Source: Tateyamaria omphalii (GTDB taxonomy: Bacteria > Pseudomonadota > Alphaproteobacteria > Rhodobacterales > Rhodobacteraceae). From it: a stretch of 64,000 nt of DNA. Positions 32,991 through 42,985 of the stretch are shown one piece after another. The notes beneath the pieces are model-generated. The model ran no database searches, was not told the DNA's origin, and saw only the letters and a list, made by a program, of their open reading frames with translations. The DNA lies in the NCBI RefSeq assembly GCF_019802125.1, contig NZ_JAHVHT010000001.1, positions 372,001 to 436,000 on the forward strand, given 5' to 3'. Made by a program: the position numbers and the translations under genes. The first letter of the stretch is position 1, and each line of letters opens with the position of its first letter.

Positions 32991-35939
32991 TCAGGTTTTG
33001 ACGTAGCCCGCCACCACTTGCAGCAATCGGAAGGCCGTTGCCGCGTCGTTCTCGACCACGGCCATGAACTCCTCTTCCCCGATGCGCAGACAGGTCAGAT
33101 CGGATTTGGCGCGCATGTCGAGCGCGCGGGGCTCGCTGCGGATCAGGCCCAATTCCCCGACCAGTGCCCCGGCACCGACCGTGGCGATCAGGGTGTCTTC
33201 GGCACTGTCCTGCGGCAGCAGGAGATCCGCCTCGCCTTCGGTGATCATGTAAGCGCCGTCGGTCGGGTCGTCGTTCTTGTGAAAGACGTATTCGCCCGGT
33301 TGTGCATTGTACCACCGCGCGCCAAAGGCCAGCAGACGAAGCTGGCGGCGTTTGAGACCGGCAAACATCGGGGCCTGTCGCAGCGCCTCGACCTTGCGCG
33401 CCAGATCGGCGCTGGCGTCGCTGCCGATGTCGGCCCGCTCACCTCCGGCGCCCTGCAGACGTCCCTGCACCACCTCGACATGCGTGTCGAAGACCTGTTC
33501 GCCTTCAAAGGAAGTACCGAGGAAAACCAGCGTTGCGTCAGGCAGAAGCTCACGCAGCTTTTCGATCAGCGATCCGCGTATCTCGTCCCCGTAGCTGGCC
33601 ATCGGTTCATCGAGGATCAGGATGTCGGGGCGCTTGATGCTGGCGCGGCTGATCGACAGGGGTTCTGCAAAAAGTGCGGGCAGGTTGGCACCACCCAGCG
33701 CGATCGGCACGTCAAAGACCAGTTCGAGGACAAGATGGCTCATGCCCGCTTCGGTCAGCACGTCCACGACGATGCCGCGCAGGTCATCCGCACGCGCGCC
33801 TGCGCTGTCGGCTACCTTGCCGAACAGGGCGTTTTCCAGAACGGACAGGCCATGCACGTGTTTGTCAGCCTCGATGGGGACAAAGATATCCTCCATCTGC
33901 TCCCGCAGTGTCGCCCCATGCGCAACCCGCATGTCCAGCACCCGCTCACGCACCTCGTCGGGGAAGGCGGCGGCCACCTGTTCGGCGGTGACGTTGGCGG
34001 GCACGCTCAAAAGCAACGCCAGTTCCTTGTCCGAGATGTCGGACCCTTGCGGCTTGCGCTCCACCACTTCCAGCGCCGCGTTGTAGACTTCGGCCTGCAA
34101 TCCGATGCGCTGGAACAGCGGGTGATCGGTGCCGTTTGGACCAAAGGTCTGGCGCAGCATCTCAAGGATGTTGCGCGCGAGCATTTCGAGATTTGACGCA
34201 AGCGAAAGGTCGTGTAGCAGGCGGAGGAAATCCAGTTTGGCCTCGATGACCTCCGGCGTGATCTCGACCTTCGGCGTCGCATAGAGCAGGTTTTGCGCAA
34301 TCGGCAGCGCCGGATTGTAGCTGTCGGGATGAAAGCTGTGTACATAGCGGTCAAGCCCGGCGTCGGCCACAGCGGCAGCGACCTTGGGGCGCAATGCGAC
34401 AAGCGTTCGGGCCAGTTCGGCGTTTCGTTCCGCGTCAAAGGTCTGGTCCATCGTGCGCCGGGTCAGGGCGTCGGCGCTGCCACTGCCCGCGATCAGCGTG
34501 TACCACCAGGCCCGCAGCGCGTCCTTGTCGGGCACGCCTGCGATGCTGGGGTCAAGCCATTTGGCCTCCAGCATGTCGGCACTGTTGCCCGCGCGCAGGG
34601 CCTCCCGGCTGAAATCGCTTTCGGCAGCCGCTTCGGTCGGGGCAAGCCGCATCGGCATCATCACGTTCTGCCCGTAGCTGCCCTGAAACATGATGGGGCG
34701 CGAGGTGGCGTGACCGATGCGCTTGGCAATCGCGGTCTGGTGCAGGGTACGGATGTCGTGACCTGCAAGCGTGACGGTTCCGGTGGTTGGCAGCGTTTCG
34801 CGGGTGAGCACTTCTGCCAACGCGCGCCGGTCTTCATCATTGGGGGCGGTGATCCCGATGCTTGTCCCCGCGGGGACAGTCAGCGAAATGTCTTCCAGCA
34901 CCGCGTTCCCGTCGCCGTCGCGCACCGTGACCTGATCCAAAACGATGTCCCCGGTCAATCGCGGGGCCTCAGGTGCAGGGCCATAGAACAGATCGTCGTC
35001 GATCATGCCGGCAGGCGCGAACCGTTCGGTGATCGTCTCCCACCGCAGGGACATGTCCGCGACCTGGTTGTAATAGGCCAGCAGCTCTTTCCACGGGCTC
35101 GACAGGTCCTTGTACGCCGCCAGGGCCGCCACGAGCGCGCCGATGGTGACGTCGCCTCGGATCACCAGGTAGCCGCCAACAGAGAAGAAAAAGAATGGCG
35201 TCAGCTGAGTGATGAAGTTGTTGAGGAACTTCATGAAGAATTTCTTCTGGTAGATCTCGAACCGGATGGCAAAGAGCGTACCGAGCCGGTTGCCGATCAT
35301 CGCCATACGGTAGCGCCAACCACCATTGACGCGCAGGGTGCCCGCACCAGCAGCGCCTTCGCCGATCTCGGCAGCCAGCGCACGGACCTGGATCACCCGG
35401 CTTTTGTTCAGCAGGTTGATCTGGCGTTGAAGCTTGGGGATCAGCCAGGCTTGCAGCGGGATCAAGGCGATGGCGGCAAGACCAAACGCCACCGACTGGA
35501 AAAAGAGAAAGCCAAGGATCGTCAACATCTGCCCGGCTTGCAGGACCGGCTGGGCAATCGCATCGCCCATCAACCCGCCCATCGGCTCGCTCTCGGCGGT
35601 GACCATGCTGACCAACTCGCCCTGGCTCGTGCGCTCGAAATAGGGCTGCGGAAAGCGCAGGATGCGGGCAATCAGGGTGTAGCGGAAGCGGCGCAGCAGC
35701 CGCTCGGCGAGCACGCCCTTCATCGTATTGATCCGCATCTTGAGCAGGCCATGGCACAGCACCGCGAAAAGAAACCCGCCGCAAAGGATCATCAGATATG
35801 TGATCTGATCGAACTCGAACCCATAGGCCGACACGGTCGGCGAGCCGGAACCGATCGCATCGTTGATGATCCGCTTGGGCAGCTCGAGCGTCAGGTAGAG
35901 CAGCGGAAACAGCATCAGCGTCACCGCCAGCAGGATCAA
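32991..35939 (-). CDS. ABC-exporter-like protein with degenerate ATPase domain, long insert and C-terminal cNMP-binding domain
   Basis: About 982 residues. Residues 1-310 form a type-I ABC exporter transmembrane domain (RFPQPYFERTSQGELVSMV is the usual coupling region). An NBD starts near 326, but Walker A is replaced by GITAPNDEDRRA (no P-loop lysine), the Q-loop glutamine aligns with serine (GHATSRPIMF), and the H-switch is absent (FLGTSFEGE). Walker B (DILILDEPMASYG) near 771 is intact. About 340 residues separate Q-loop and signature positions. A cyclic-nucleotide-binding domain fills about 851-982 (MITEGEADLL, GALVGELGLI). The start is uncertain: the listed TTG at 35939 is preceded in frame by family-like residues (ERSLFRFIWIYSKRDQL), open to 36063 without ATG, GTG or TTG. 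An ATA at 35988-35990 may be used. Confidence 0.85.
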   Translation of the reverse strand: MILLAVTLMLFPLLYLTLELPKRIINDAIGSGSPTVSAYGFEFDQITYLMILCGGFLFAVLCHGLLKMRINTMKGVLAERLLRRFRYTLIARILRFPQPYFERTSQGELVSMVTAESEPMGGLMGDAIAQPVLQAGQMLTILGFLFFQSVAFGLAAIALIPLQAWLIPKLQRQINLLNKSRVIQVRALAAEIGEGAAGAGTLRVNGGWRYRMAMIGNRLGTLFAIRFEIYQKKFFMKFLNNFITQLTPFFFFSVGGYLVIRGDVTIGALVAALAAYKDLSSPWKELLAYYNQVADMSLRWETITERFAPAGMIDDDLFYGPAPEAPRLTGDIVLDQVTVRDGDGNAVLEDISLTVPAGTSIGITAPNDEDRRALAEVLTRETLPTTGTVTLAGHDIRTLHQTAIAKRIGHATSRPIMFQGSYGQNVMMPMRLAPTEAAAESDFSREALRAGNSADMLEAKWLDPSIAGVPDKDALRAWWYTLIAGSGSADALTRRTMDQTFDAERNAELARTLVALRPKVAAAVADAGLDRYVHSFHPDSYNPALPIAQNLLYATPKVEITPEVIEAKLDFLRLLHDLSLASNLEMLARNILEMLRQTFGPNGTDHPLFQRIGLQAEVYNAALEVVERKPQGSDISDKELALLLSVPANVTAEQVAAAFPDEVRERVLDMRVAHGATLREQMEDIFVPIEADKHVHGLSVLENALFGKVADSAGARADDLRGIVVDVLTEAGMSHLVLELVFDVPIALGGANLPALFAEPLSISRASIKRPDILILDEPMASYGDEIRGSLIEKLRELLPDATLVFLGTSFEGEQVFDTHVEVVQGRLQGAGGERADIGSDASADLARKVEALRQAPMFAGLKRRQLRLLAFGARWYNAQPGEYVFHKNDDPTDGAYMITEGEADLLLPQDSAEDTLIATVGAGALVGELGLIRSEPRALDMRAKSDLTCLRIGEEEFMAVVENDAATAFRLLQVVAGYVKT
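34863..34878. repeat. 16-base perfect palindrome, copy 2 of 3
   Basis: TGTCCCCGCGGGGACA lies inside the ABC-exporter-like gene, where on the minus strand it encodes VPAGT just before the degenerate P-loop. VPAG is normal at this place in ABC proteins, so this copy may be a codon-choice coincidence. Confidence 0.6.
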
Positions 35940-36152
35940 CTGATCGCGTTTCGAATAGATCCAGATAAATCGAAAGAGGGAGCGTTCTATGGTGCCGGTC
36001 CACGTACTGAAAAGGGCGGGCAGGACGCCCGACGGTAGCCTATCAACGGGCTGAACCTGAAATCAATGGTCCGTCAGGGCCCGTGACAGGACGATTGCGA
36101 CGCAGCCCGGCCCGTCCTAGGGTGAGGGTGGAAGGTTCGCGAGAGGTACATT

Positions 36153-36536
36153 TTGACCGACCCAGTCACATTTGCCCTGGTCCTGCTGTTTTTGCTGCAG
36201 GTCAAGCATCTGTTCGCCGACTTCTATCTGCAGACACCTCGGATGCTCGCCAACCGCGGGGTCTACATGCATGTCGGGCGGCTCCAACACGCTGGCCTTC
36301 ATGCGGTTGGATCGCTGGTCGCCATGGTTCTGGTGGGGGTGCCTGTCTGGCTCGCGCTGGTGGTGGCCGTGGTGGAATGGGTCGCGCATTTTCATATCGA
36401 CTGGTGCAAGGGGTGGTGGTCCGAACACACCGGTCACGACCCCAGCCAGGGCGGGTTCTGGCGCGCATTCGGTCTGGATCAGGCGCTGCACCAATGGACC
36501 TATCTCGTGATGGCCTGGGTGGTCCTGCCGGGATGA
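36153..36536 (+). CDS. DUF3307-domain small membrane protein
   Basis: A 127-residue protein with three to four hydrophobic helices. The conserved start LLFLLQVKHLFADFYLQT and the motif EWVAHFHIDWCKGW match the DUF3307 family, which has His/Asp residues at membrane faces and unknown function. The start is TTG at 36153, with GAGAGG at 36141-36146 at good spacing; no ATG is available in that region. The gene is divergent from the ABC-exporter-like gene and followed by formaldehyde dehydrogenase. No functional link to either is apparent. Confidence 0.83.
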   Translation: MTDPVTFALVLLFLLQVKHLFADFYLQTPRMLANRGVYMHVGRLQHAGLHAVGSLVAMVLVGVPVWLALVVAVVEWVAHFHIDWCKGWWSEHTGHDPSQGGFWRAFGLDQALHQWTYLVMAWVVLPG

Positions 36537-36714
36537 TGCTGCGGCCAACGTCTGCATGGCACGCCTGCGTTTCCCGATGGAGCATATCGTAAACAAGGCA
36601 TCGCATTGCTCACGCTGGGTAGCGCCTCTGACCGCCTTGCATCGCATTCTCTGCATTGACAGACGGCCTATCCGCTGGCTCACATGACGAAAATATCACT
36701 TGGGAGGATACACC

Positions 36715-37830
<1,116 letters not shown>

Positions 37831-38175
37831 CTAGGATGCCGCGCCACACGTTCGGGGCGCGATACTTCAGTTTGAATATCCACGGCATGGTGGCTGCGCT
37901 TTGCAGCCACCATGCGCTTTTTTGGTTGGAACACTAAGTATTTACGGGTGCGCTTGAGGACATTTTCTCGGGTCATGCCCGGCTGAATATGAAGCGCGAT
38001 GTGGCAACGCACTTGCCCTTGATGTCGACATGTTCAGAAAAGTACGCGTTGCAATAAGCTGTCTTTTAGCAAGTGACGTCGCGATCTGTGACCGCGTTGG
38101 CGCGATCTGCAGGTTTCCCAACCGCCTCGTGTTGCCTAGCTTTATGGTCAAACGGGGATAGTTCAGGAGCGCGCG
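37831..38175. other. 345-base intergenic region (adhC terminator, then promoter region of iorA)
   Basis: It contains the adhC terminator at 37885-37923. The rest has no convincing gene. It should include the promoter for the molybdoenzyme pair, with GGAG at about 38166 serving as ribosome binding site. No clear operator was seen. Confidence 0.5.
37885..37923 (+). terminator. Strong Rho-independent terminator of adhC
   Basis: The thirteen-base perfect arms GCATGGTGGCTGC and GCAGCCACCATGC surround the loop GCTTT and are followed by GC and six T residues. Confidence 0.95.
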
Positions 38176-38634
38176 ATGAAACTCACGGTGAACGGTACAG
38201 AACACGAGGTGGATGTCGAAGATGACATGCCGCTTCTGTGGGTGCTGCGGGATGAACTGAACATCAAGGGCGTCAAATATGGCTGCGGTGTCGCGCAATG
38301 TGGCGCCTGCACAGTGCATATCGACGGCGAAGCTGTGCGGTCGTGCCAAACCGCTGCGGCAGATGTCTGGGGTGAGGTCACGACGATCGAGGGGCTGGGC
38401 ACACCGGACGCGCTGCACGCGGTGCAAGCGGCATGGGTCGAACACCAGGTCGCGCAATGCGGCTATTGCCAGTCCGGTCAGATGATGCAGGCCGCCGCCC
38501 TGCTGGCCACGAACCCGGCGCCGACGGATGCAGATATCGACGATGCGATGAACGGTAACCTGTGCCGCTGCGGCACCTATCCCCGCATCCGCGCCGCGGT
38601 CAAAACCGCCGCCACCAAGTTGCAGGAGGTGTGA
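38176..38634 (+). CDS. iorA: Isoquinoline 1-oxidoreductase-type small subunit ([2Fe-2S])
   Basis: A 152-residue protein of the xanthine-oxidase-family small-subunit type. The N-terminal plant-type [2Fe-2S] ligands are in [12 protein letters not shown] with a further cysteine in RSCQTA. The C-terminal [2Fe-2S] ligands are in [11 protein letters not shown] and [12 protein letters not shown]. It passes electrons from the molybdenum site of the large subunit, encoded two bases downstream. Together they hydroxylate an aromatic N-heterocycle or oxidise an aldehyde, usually with a cytochrome as acceptor. The symbol reflects family resemblance; isoquinoline as substrate is not shown. Confidence 0.9.
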   Translation: MKLTVNGTEHEVDVEDDMPLLWVLRDELNIKGVKYGCGVAQCGACTVHIDGEAVRSCQTAAADVWGEVTTIEGLGTPDALHAVQAAWVEHQVAQCGYCQSGQMMQAAALLATNPAPTDADIDDAMNGNLCRCGTYPRIRAAVKTAATKLQEV

Positions 38635-38636
38635 GG

Positions 38637-40874
38637 ATGAGCCGCATCGGAAAAATCGCCCGCCGTACCTTCCTCGTCGGCTCTGCCGCTGTCGTGGGTG
38701 GCGTCGCCTTTGGCTACTACGCCTACAAGCGCCCCGTCTCGAACCCGCTGCTCGCCGATCTGGGCGAGGGCGAGGCAGCCCTGACGCCCTACGTGAAGAT
38801 CGACAGCACCGGCATCACCCTGATCACCCCGCGCGCCGACAGCGGGCAGGGGGCCTATCATGTGCAGGCCGCGCTGATTGCCGAGGAACTGGATGTCGAG
38901 CTGGATCAGGTGCGTGTCGATCCCGGCATGCCCGATCCCGCCTACTACAACACCGCACTGAGTGCGGAGGCTGCGCCGTTCCGGTCGACAGATGATGGCC
39001 TCGTCGCCGATACGACACGCGGGATCATGGATGCCATGATGAAGTTCATGGGCCTTCAGATCACTGGCGGCTCCACCACGGTCCCCGACAGCTTCGAAAA
39101 GCTGCGCCTCGCAGGTGCCGTCGCGCGCGAGACACTCAAGGCCGCCGCCGCACAGGAGACCGGCGCAAACATCGCCGATCTGAAAACCGAGAAAGGCACC
39201 GTGATCCTGCCCGGCGGCGGTACGCTCGCCTATACCGAGCTTGCGGCCACGGCGGCGACGCTCGACCCGGTCAATGATGTGACCCTGCGCGATCCGTCCA
39301 CCTGGCGTCTTGTCGGGAAAGAGATGGAGCGGATCGACATCCTCGCCAAATCCACCGGCACGCAGCGCTACGGTATCGACTTCGAGGTCGAGGGCATGGT
39401 CCACGCCTCCGTCCGCACCAGCCCGCGTCGCGGCGCGATGAACGGCTTTGACGCTACAACGGCTCGCGACATGCGTGGGGTGATCGACGTGGTCGAACTG
39501 TCCGACGGGGTCGCGGTTGTTGCTGACAACACATGGCGCGCCATGCAAGCCGTCAATGCCATCGACATCGACTGGGCTCCGGCCCTCTACCCACCAGAGC
39601 AGGCGGACCATTGGCAAGCGCTCTCCGACAGCTTCAACGCCGACCAGCAGGACAGCCGTGTCCGCGATGATGGCGACGTGGACGCAGCACTCGACGGCGC
39701 CGAAGTGATCGAGGCCGAATACCGTGCCCCATACCTCGCCCACGCCCCGCTGGAACCGATTTCGGCGGTCGTGCAGGTGACGGATGACCGCGCCGATGTC
39801 TGGACCGGCACCCAGATCCCGCGCTTCGTACAAAGCAATGTCGCCAAGCTGACGGGGCTCGATACCGATCAGGTCTTTGTCCACGTGCTGGTGATGGGCG
39901 GCAGCTTCGGCCACCGGCTCGAAGACCGTGTCGTGCGCGAGGCCACCCAGATCGCGATGCAGATCAAAGGAACGCCGGTCAAACTGACCTACAGCCGGGA
40001 AGAGGACACGCTGCAGAACGACACCCGCCAGATCGCCATGGCGCGCGGACGCGGGGCGGTGAAGGATGGCAAGGTCGAGGCCTATGACCTCGGCATCGCC
40101 ATGCCGTCAGTCGTGGCGAGCCAGATGGGACGGCAAGGGTTGCCCACACCAGGGCCCGACTTGCAGATCGTCGCAGGCGCATGGGAACAGCCCATGCAAA
40201 TCCCGAACTACCGCGTCACCGGCTACCGCGCGCCTGGGCTTGCGCCGGTCTCGAGTTGGCGGTCGGTGGGTGCGTCGACCAACGGTTTCTTCCACGACGT
40301 CTTTCTGGATGAGCTGATCCACACTGCGGGCGCCGATCCCATGGAAGAACGCCTGCGCCTTTGTTGGCACGATCCATCCCGCAAGACACTGGAGGCGGTG
40401 GCCGAGATGTCGGGCTGGGGCAGCGACCTTGGACCAAACAAAGGGCGTGGCGTCGCCTTCTGCCTGTCTTTTGGTGTGCCAACCGCTGAGGTCGTCGAGG
40501 TCAGCAACATCGACGGCGCCATCAAGATCGACAAGGTCTGGGTCGCCGCCGAAGTGGGCCGGGTCATCGACCCGATCAACTTCGAAAACATCGTGCAGGG
40601 CGGGATCAACTGGGCGCTCGGCCACGCCATGAACTCGGAAATCACCTACTCCGACGGGATGGCGGAACAGCGCAATTACTACGATTTTGAAGGGATGCGG
40701 ATGGCACAATCGCCCGAGATCTTCGTCCGCGGTCTGGAAAACGGCGACACCGTGCGCGGCATGGGCGAGCCGATGGTCCCGCCCGCCGCAGCCGCGCTGT
40801 CAAACGCGATCTTCGCCGCGACCGGCCAGCGGATCCGCGAAATGCCGATGGCTAAGCATATCGATTTCGTCTGA
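38637..40874 (+). CDS. iorB: Isoquinoline 1-oxidoreductase-type large subunit (molybdopterin, Tat-exported)
   Basis: A 745-residue molybdopterin-cytosine-dinucleotide enzyme subunit. The N-terminus ARRTFLVGSAAVVGGVAFG is a twin-arginine signal, so the folded heterodimer is probably exported or membrane-anchored in the periplasm. The cofactor-binding body contains PLEPISAVVQV, GGSFGHRLEDRVVREA and, near the C-terminus, VRGMGEPMVPPAAAALSNAI with the active-site glutamate (GxGE). The ATG at 38637 lies just after the iorA stop, with AGGAGG at 38623-38629. No FAD subunit is present, as expected for the IorAB type. An XdhC-like maturation factor is not adjacent. Confidence 0.9.
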   Translation: MSRIGKIARRTFLVGSAAVVGGVAFGYYAYKRPVSNPLLADLGEGEAALTPYVKIDSTGITLITPRADSGQGAYHVQAALIAEELDVELDQVRVDPGMPDPAYYNTALSAEAAPFRSTDDGLVADTTRGIMDAMMKFMGLQITGGSTTVPDSFEKLRLAGAVARETLKAAAAQETGANIADLKTEKGTVILPGGGTLAYTELAATAATLDPVNDVTLRDPSTWRLVGKEMERIDILAKSTGTQRYGIDFEVEGMVHASVRTSPRRGAMNGFDATTARDMRGVIDVVELSDGVAVVADNTWRAMQAVNAIDIDWAPALYPPEQADHWQALSDSFNADQQDSRVRDDGDVDAALDGAEVIEAEYRAPYLAHAPLEPISAVVQVTDDRADVWTGTQIPRFVQSNVAKLTGLDTDQVFVHVLVMGGSFGHRLEDRVVREATQIAMQIKGTPVKLTYSREEDTLQNDTRQIAMARGRGAVKDGKVEAYDLGIAMPSVVASQMGRQGLPTPGPDLQIVAGAWEQPMQIPNYRVTGYRAPGLAPVSSWRSVGASTNGFFHDVFLDELIHTAGADPMEERLRLCWHDPSRKTLEAVAEMSGWGSDLGPNKGRGVAFCLSFGVPTAEVVEVSNIDGAIKIDKVWVAAEVGRVIDPINFENIVQGGINWALGHAMNSEITYSDGMAEQRNYYDFEGMRMAQSPEIFVRGLENGDTVRGMGEPMVPPAAAALSNAIFAATGQRIREMPMAKHIDFV

Positions 40875-40886
40875 AGGTACGACCGT

Positions 40887-40909
40887 AAGGCGGAGGTGTC
40901 CTCCGCCTT
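40887..40909. terminator. Hairpin between convergent iorB and ureG
   Basis: The ten-base perfect arms AAGGCGGAGG and CCTCCGCCTT enclose the loop TGT. No long U-run follows on either strand, but the stem sits exactly between the two convergent stops and probably serves both. Confidence 0.7.
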
Positions 40910-40916
40910 CACGCGA

Positions 40917-41543
40917 TCAAGCAGGCGTCAGGCCCAGACCTGATAGCGCTCGAATGTGTCGGATGATCTCTTCCACGCCCTTGCCGTGGCGCAATGCGGC
41001 AAAGACAAAAGGCCGCGCGCCACGCATCCGTTTCGCATCCCGCTCCATCACCTCCAGCGACGCGCCCACATGCGGGGCGAGGTCGGTCTTGTTGATGATC
41101 AGCAGGTCTGACTTGGTGATCGCCGGGCCGCCCTTGCGTGGGATTTCCTCGCCCGCCGCCGTGTCGATGACATAGAGCGTGATGTCGGCCAGTTCGGGCG
41201 AGAAGGTGGCCGACAGGTTGTCGCCACCGCTCTCGATCAGGATGGCTTCCACATTCGGGTGCCGCTCCCGCATCTCTGCCACCGCAGCCAGGTTGATCGA
41301 CGCATCCTCGCGGATGGCGGTGTGCGGACAGCCCCCGGTCTCGACCCCGATGATCCGGTCCTGCGGCAGGATCTGACGGCGCATCAGCTCCTCCGCGTCT
41401 TCCTGCGTGTAGATGTCGTTGGTGATCACCCCGATGGAATGCTGGTCCTTCAGGGCAGCGGCCAGAGCGGCGGTGAGTGTCGTCTTGCCCGCGCCCACAG
41501 GGCCACCGATGCCGATGCGAAGCGGGCCGTTGAGCTGTGTCAT
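40917..41543 (-). CDS. ureG: Urease accessory GTPase UreG
   Basis: A 208-residue SIMIBI-class GTPase. It has the P-loop [11 protein letters not shown] near the N-terminus, the nickel-binding metal motif [24 protein letters not shown], and the guanine specificity motif [11 protein letters not shown]. It hydrolyses GTP to drive nickel insertion into apo-urease within the UreD-UreF-UreG-UreE complex. The ATG at 41543 overlaps the ureF stop by four bases. A longer frame upstream is only the shadow of ureF. Confidence 0.97.
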   Translation of the reverse strand: MTQLNGPLRIGIGGPVGAGKTTLTAALAAALKDQHSIGVITNDIYTQEDAEELMRRQILPQDRIIGVETGGCPHTAIREDASINLAAVAEMRERHPNVEAILIESGGDNLSATFSPELADITLYVIDTAAGEEIPRKGGPAITKSDLLIINKTDLAPHVGASLEVMERDAKRMRGARPFVFAALRHGKGVEEIIRHIRALSGLGLTPA

Positions 41544-42169
41544 GTGCGAAAGATCCTCGGTTGCAGGGTTTCGTGGCGCATGGCTGCAATATCGGCAGCG
41601 AAGCTGGTGGATGAAAGGGCCGCGAGTGGAGTTTTCTCGGCCTCCTTCGCCGTTTTTGCGATGACGGAGGACAAGGTTGCCAGAACGGTCTGCCCATCCG
41701 TCTGCCCAAGGGGCAGGGCGCGCTGCGCCACGGACACCAGGTTCGATGCAAAGGCGTGCAGATAGAGCGGGAGCGTCTCGGCCAGCGGAATGCCCACCGC
41801 CCGCGCCGCGGCACCCACGGCCACGGGATAGGTCAGACCGGCAATCTCGATCCCCCACACAGCACGGGCGGTGTCGCAAAAAGCCGCGCCTTGCAGGTCG
41901 GTCTCCTTCAATCGCTCGGCCCCCGCGGCAAAGGCACGCGCCGTGGCGTCCACATCCGAAGGATCATCGGCGCGATAGGCAGCGGCAAGCAGAATGGCGT
42001 CTGCACGCCCAGACCCATGCCCAAGCAGATCACGCAACCACTCCCGCAGCGTCTTCGCATCCGCAACCACTCCATCCGCTATGGCCTGCTCCAACCCGTG
42101 CGAATAGGCGAACGCCCCGATGGGAAAGGCCGGGGACAGCCATTGCATCAGGGTCAGTGCGTGGCTCAT
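41540..42169 (-). CDS. ureF: Urease accessory protein UreF
   Basis: A 209-residue all-helical protein with the UreF N-terminal pattern [21 protein letters not shown]. The central [17 protein letters not shown] and C-terminal PRIFRT tail are typical of the family. It recruits UreG to the UreD-urease complex and gates GTPase activity. It is coupled by four-base overlaps to ureE upstream and ureG downstream. Confidence 0.96.
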   Translation of the reverse strand: MSHALTLMQWLSPAFPIGAFAYSHGLEQAIADGVVADAKTLREWLRDLLGHGSGRADAILLAAAYRADDPSDVDATARAFAAGAERLKETDLQGAAFCDTARAVWGIEIAGLTYPVAVGAAARAVGIPLAETLPLYLHAFASNLVSVAQRALPLGQTDGQTVLATLSSVIAKTAKEAEKTPLAALSSTSFAADIAAMRHETLQPRIFRT

Positions 42170-42621
42170 GAGTGACTGTGCGAGTGATCGTGGCCGTGGG
42201 TGCGCCCGTGACCATAGGCGCCGCCCTCGGGGGTGAAGGGCTCGACCACCTCGCGTGTGGTAGCCCCGATTTTCGCCAGCATGTCGGCCATCACGTGATC
42301 GCGCTGGATCAGCAGGCGCGTGTCTTCGATCTGGCAGGGCGTGTGGCGGTTGCCGATATGCCAGGCGATGCGGTGCAGCTTGTCGCCGGTCACTTCCAAC
42401 AGCGGCTCGGGCGCGGCTTCGATCCGGATCTCGGCCTTGTCGGTGGTGATCAGCGCCCCGCCATGGTCCAGTGACGTGGTCTGCGGCAGGTCAACCAGCA
42501 ATTGCGCGCCAGAGGCGAGCGTCAGCACCTTGCGGCGCAGAAAACGGTCCTCATAGGTCAGCGACACGTAATCGCTGACGTCTCCGTGCGTGTGTTCGCG
42601 GTAGTGCTGGGCGGTCAGCAT
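42166..42621 (-). CDS. ureE: Urease accessory metallochaperone UreE
   Basis: A 151-residue protein. The N-terminal UreE domain has DRFLRRKVLTLASG and LPQTTSLDHGGAL. The metal-binding C-terminal domain has AWHIGNRHTPCQI and ends in a His-rich tail ([15 protein letters not shown]). It binds nickel as a dimer and passes it to UreG. It is followed directly by ureF (four-base overlap). Confidence 0.96.
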   Translation of the reverse strand: MLTAQHYREHTHGDVSDYVSLTYEDRFLRRKVLTLASGAQLLVDLPQTTSLDHGGALITTDKAEIRIEAAPEPLLEVTGDKLHRIAWHIGNRHTPCQIEDTRLLIQRDHVMADMLAKIGATTREVVEPFTPEGGAYGHGRTHGHDHSHSHS

Positions 42622-42637
42622 GGGATGGCCCCCGTGC

Positions 42638-42808
42638 TTACGACCAGTCCCCGTTGATCATGATCTGCCGTGCGGCCTCGCGCCGTTTCAATCCGCGCGC
42701 CTTCAACTCGGCATCTGTCAGAGCGTAAACTGCCTGCGTTTGCACCAGTGCGCCGTGCGGCAGGCTTATGCGGGACAGAAAAGCGGCGATCCGCTGGAAG
42801 AGGGTCAT
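42638..42808 (-). CDS. DUF1127-domain small protein
   Basis: A 56-residue basic protein. The C-terminal half (LTDAELKARGLKRREAARQI) matches the DUF1127/YjiS-like motif, in which a short Leu/Arg helix follows a helix such as LFQRIAAFLSRI. AGGTG lies shortly before the ATG at 42808. Such proteins are common in Alphaproteobacteria and some have RNA-related roles in phosphate or virulence regulation; no role in urease maturation is known. It sits 16 bases before ureE and is probably cotranscribed. Confidence 0.82.
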   Translation of the reverse strand: MTLFQRIAAFLSRISLPHGALVQTQAVYALTDAELKARGLKRREAARQIMINGDWS

Positions 42809-42985
42809 GGGACACCTGTTTTGTTTCTCCCTTGGTGATTTAAGCTTTGCCGTTGCTTTGGTCAGACGTGTAGGCGCATAGCAGGGTTTCTGCACACGCA
42901 TACCCAAATGCCTTGATGCAGGTATGCCAGTCCGCGTCTTGCATCACCTGATGTGAGGGCTGGATGTTGACCAAAAGGTAAGCAA

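Noticed and set aside
34293-36038. 581-codon plus-strand open frame
   Set aside because: It is opposite the ABC-exporter-like gene. Its translation is rich in Gln, His and Arg, as expected of antisense frames here, and shows no domain.
36083-36592. 169-codon plus-strand frame overlapping the DUF3307 gene
   Set aside because: The DUF3307 frame has family motifs and a good ribosome binding site. This frame has an irregular composition and no membrane pattern.
40909-41814. Alternative minus-strand frame overlapping ureG and ureF
   Set aside because: It conflicts with two coupled genes that carry full UreG and UreF motifs, and its own translation has none.
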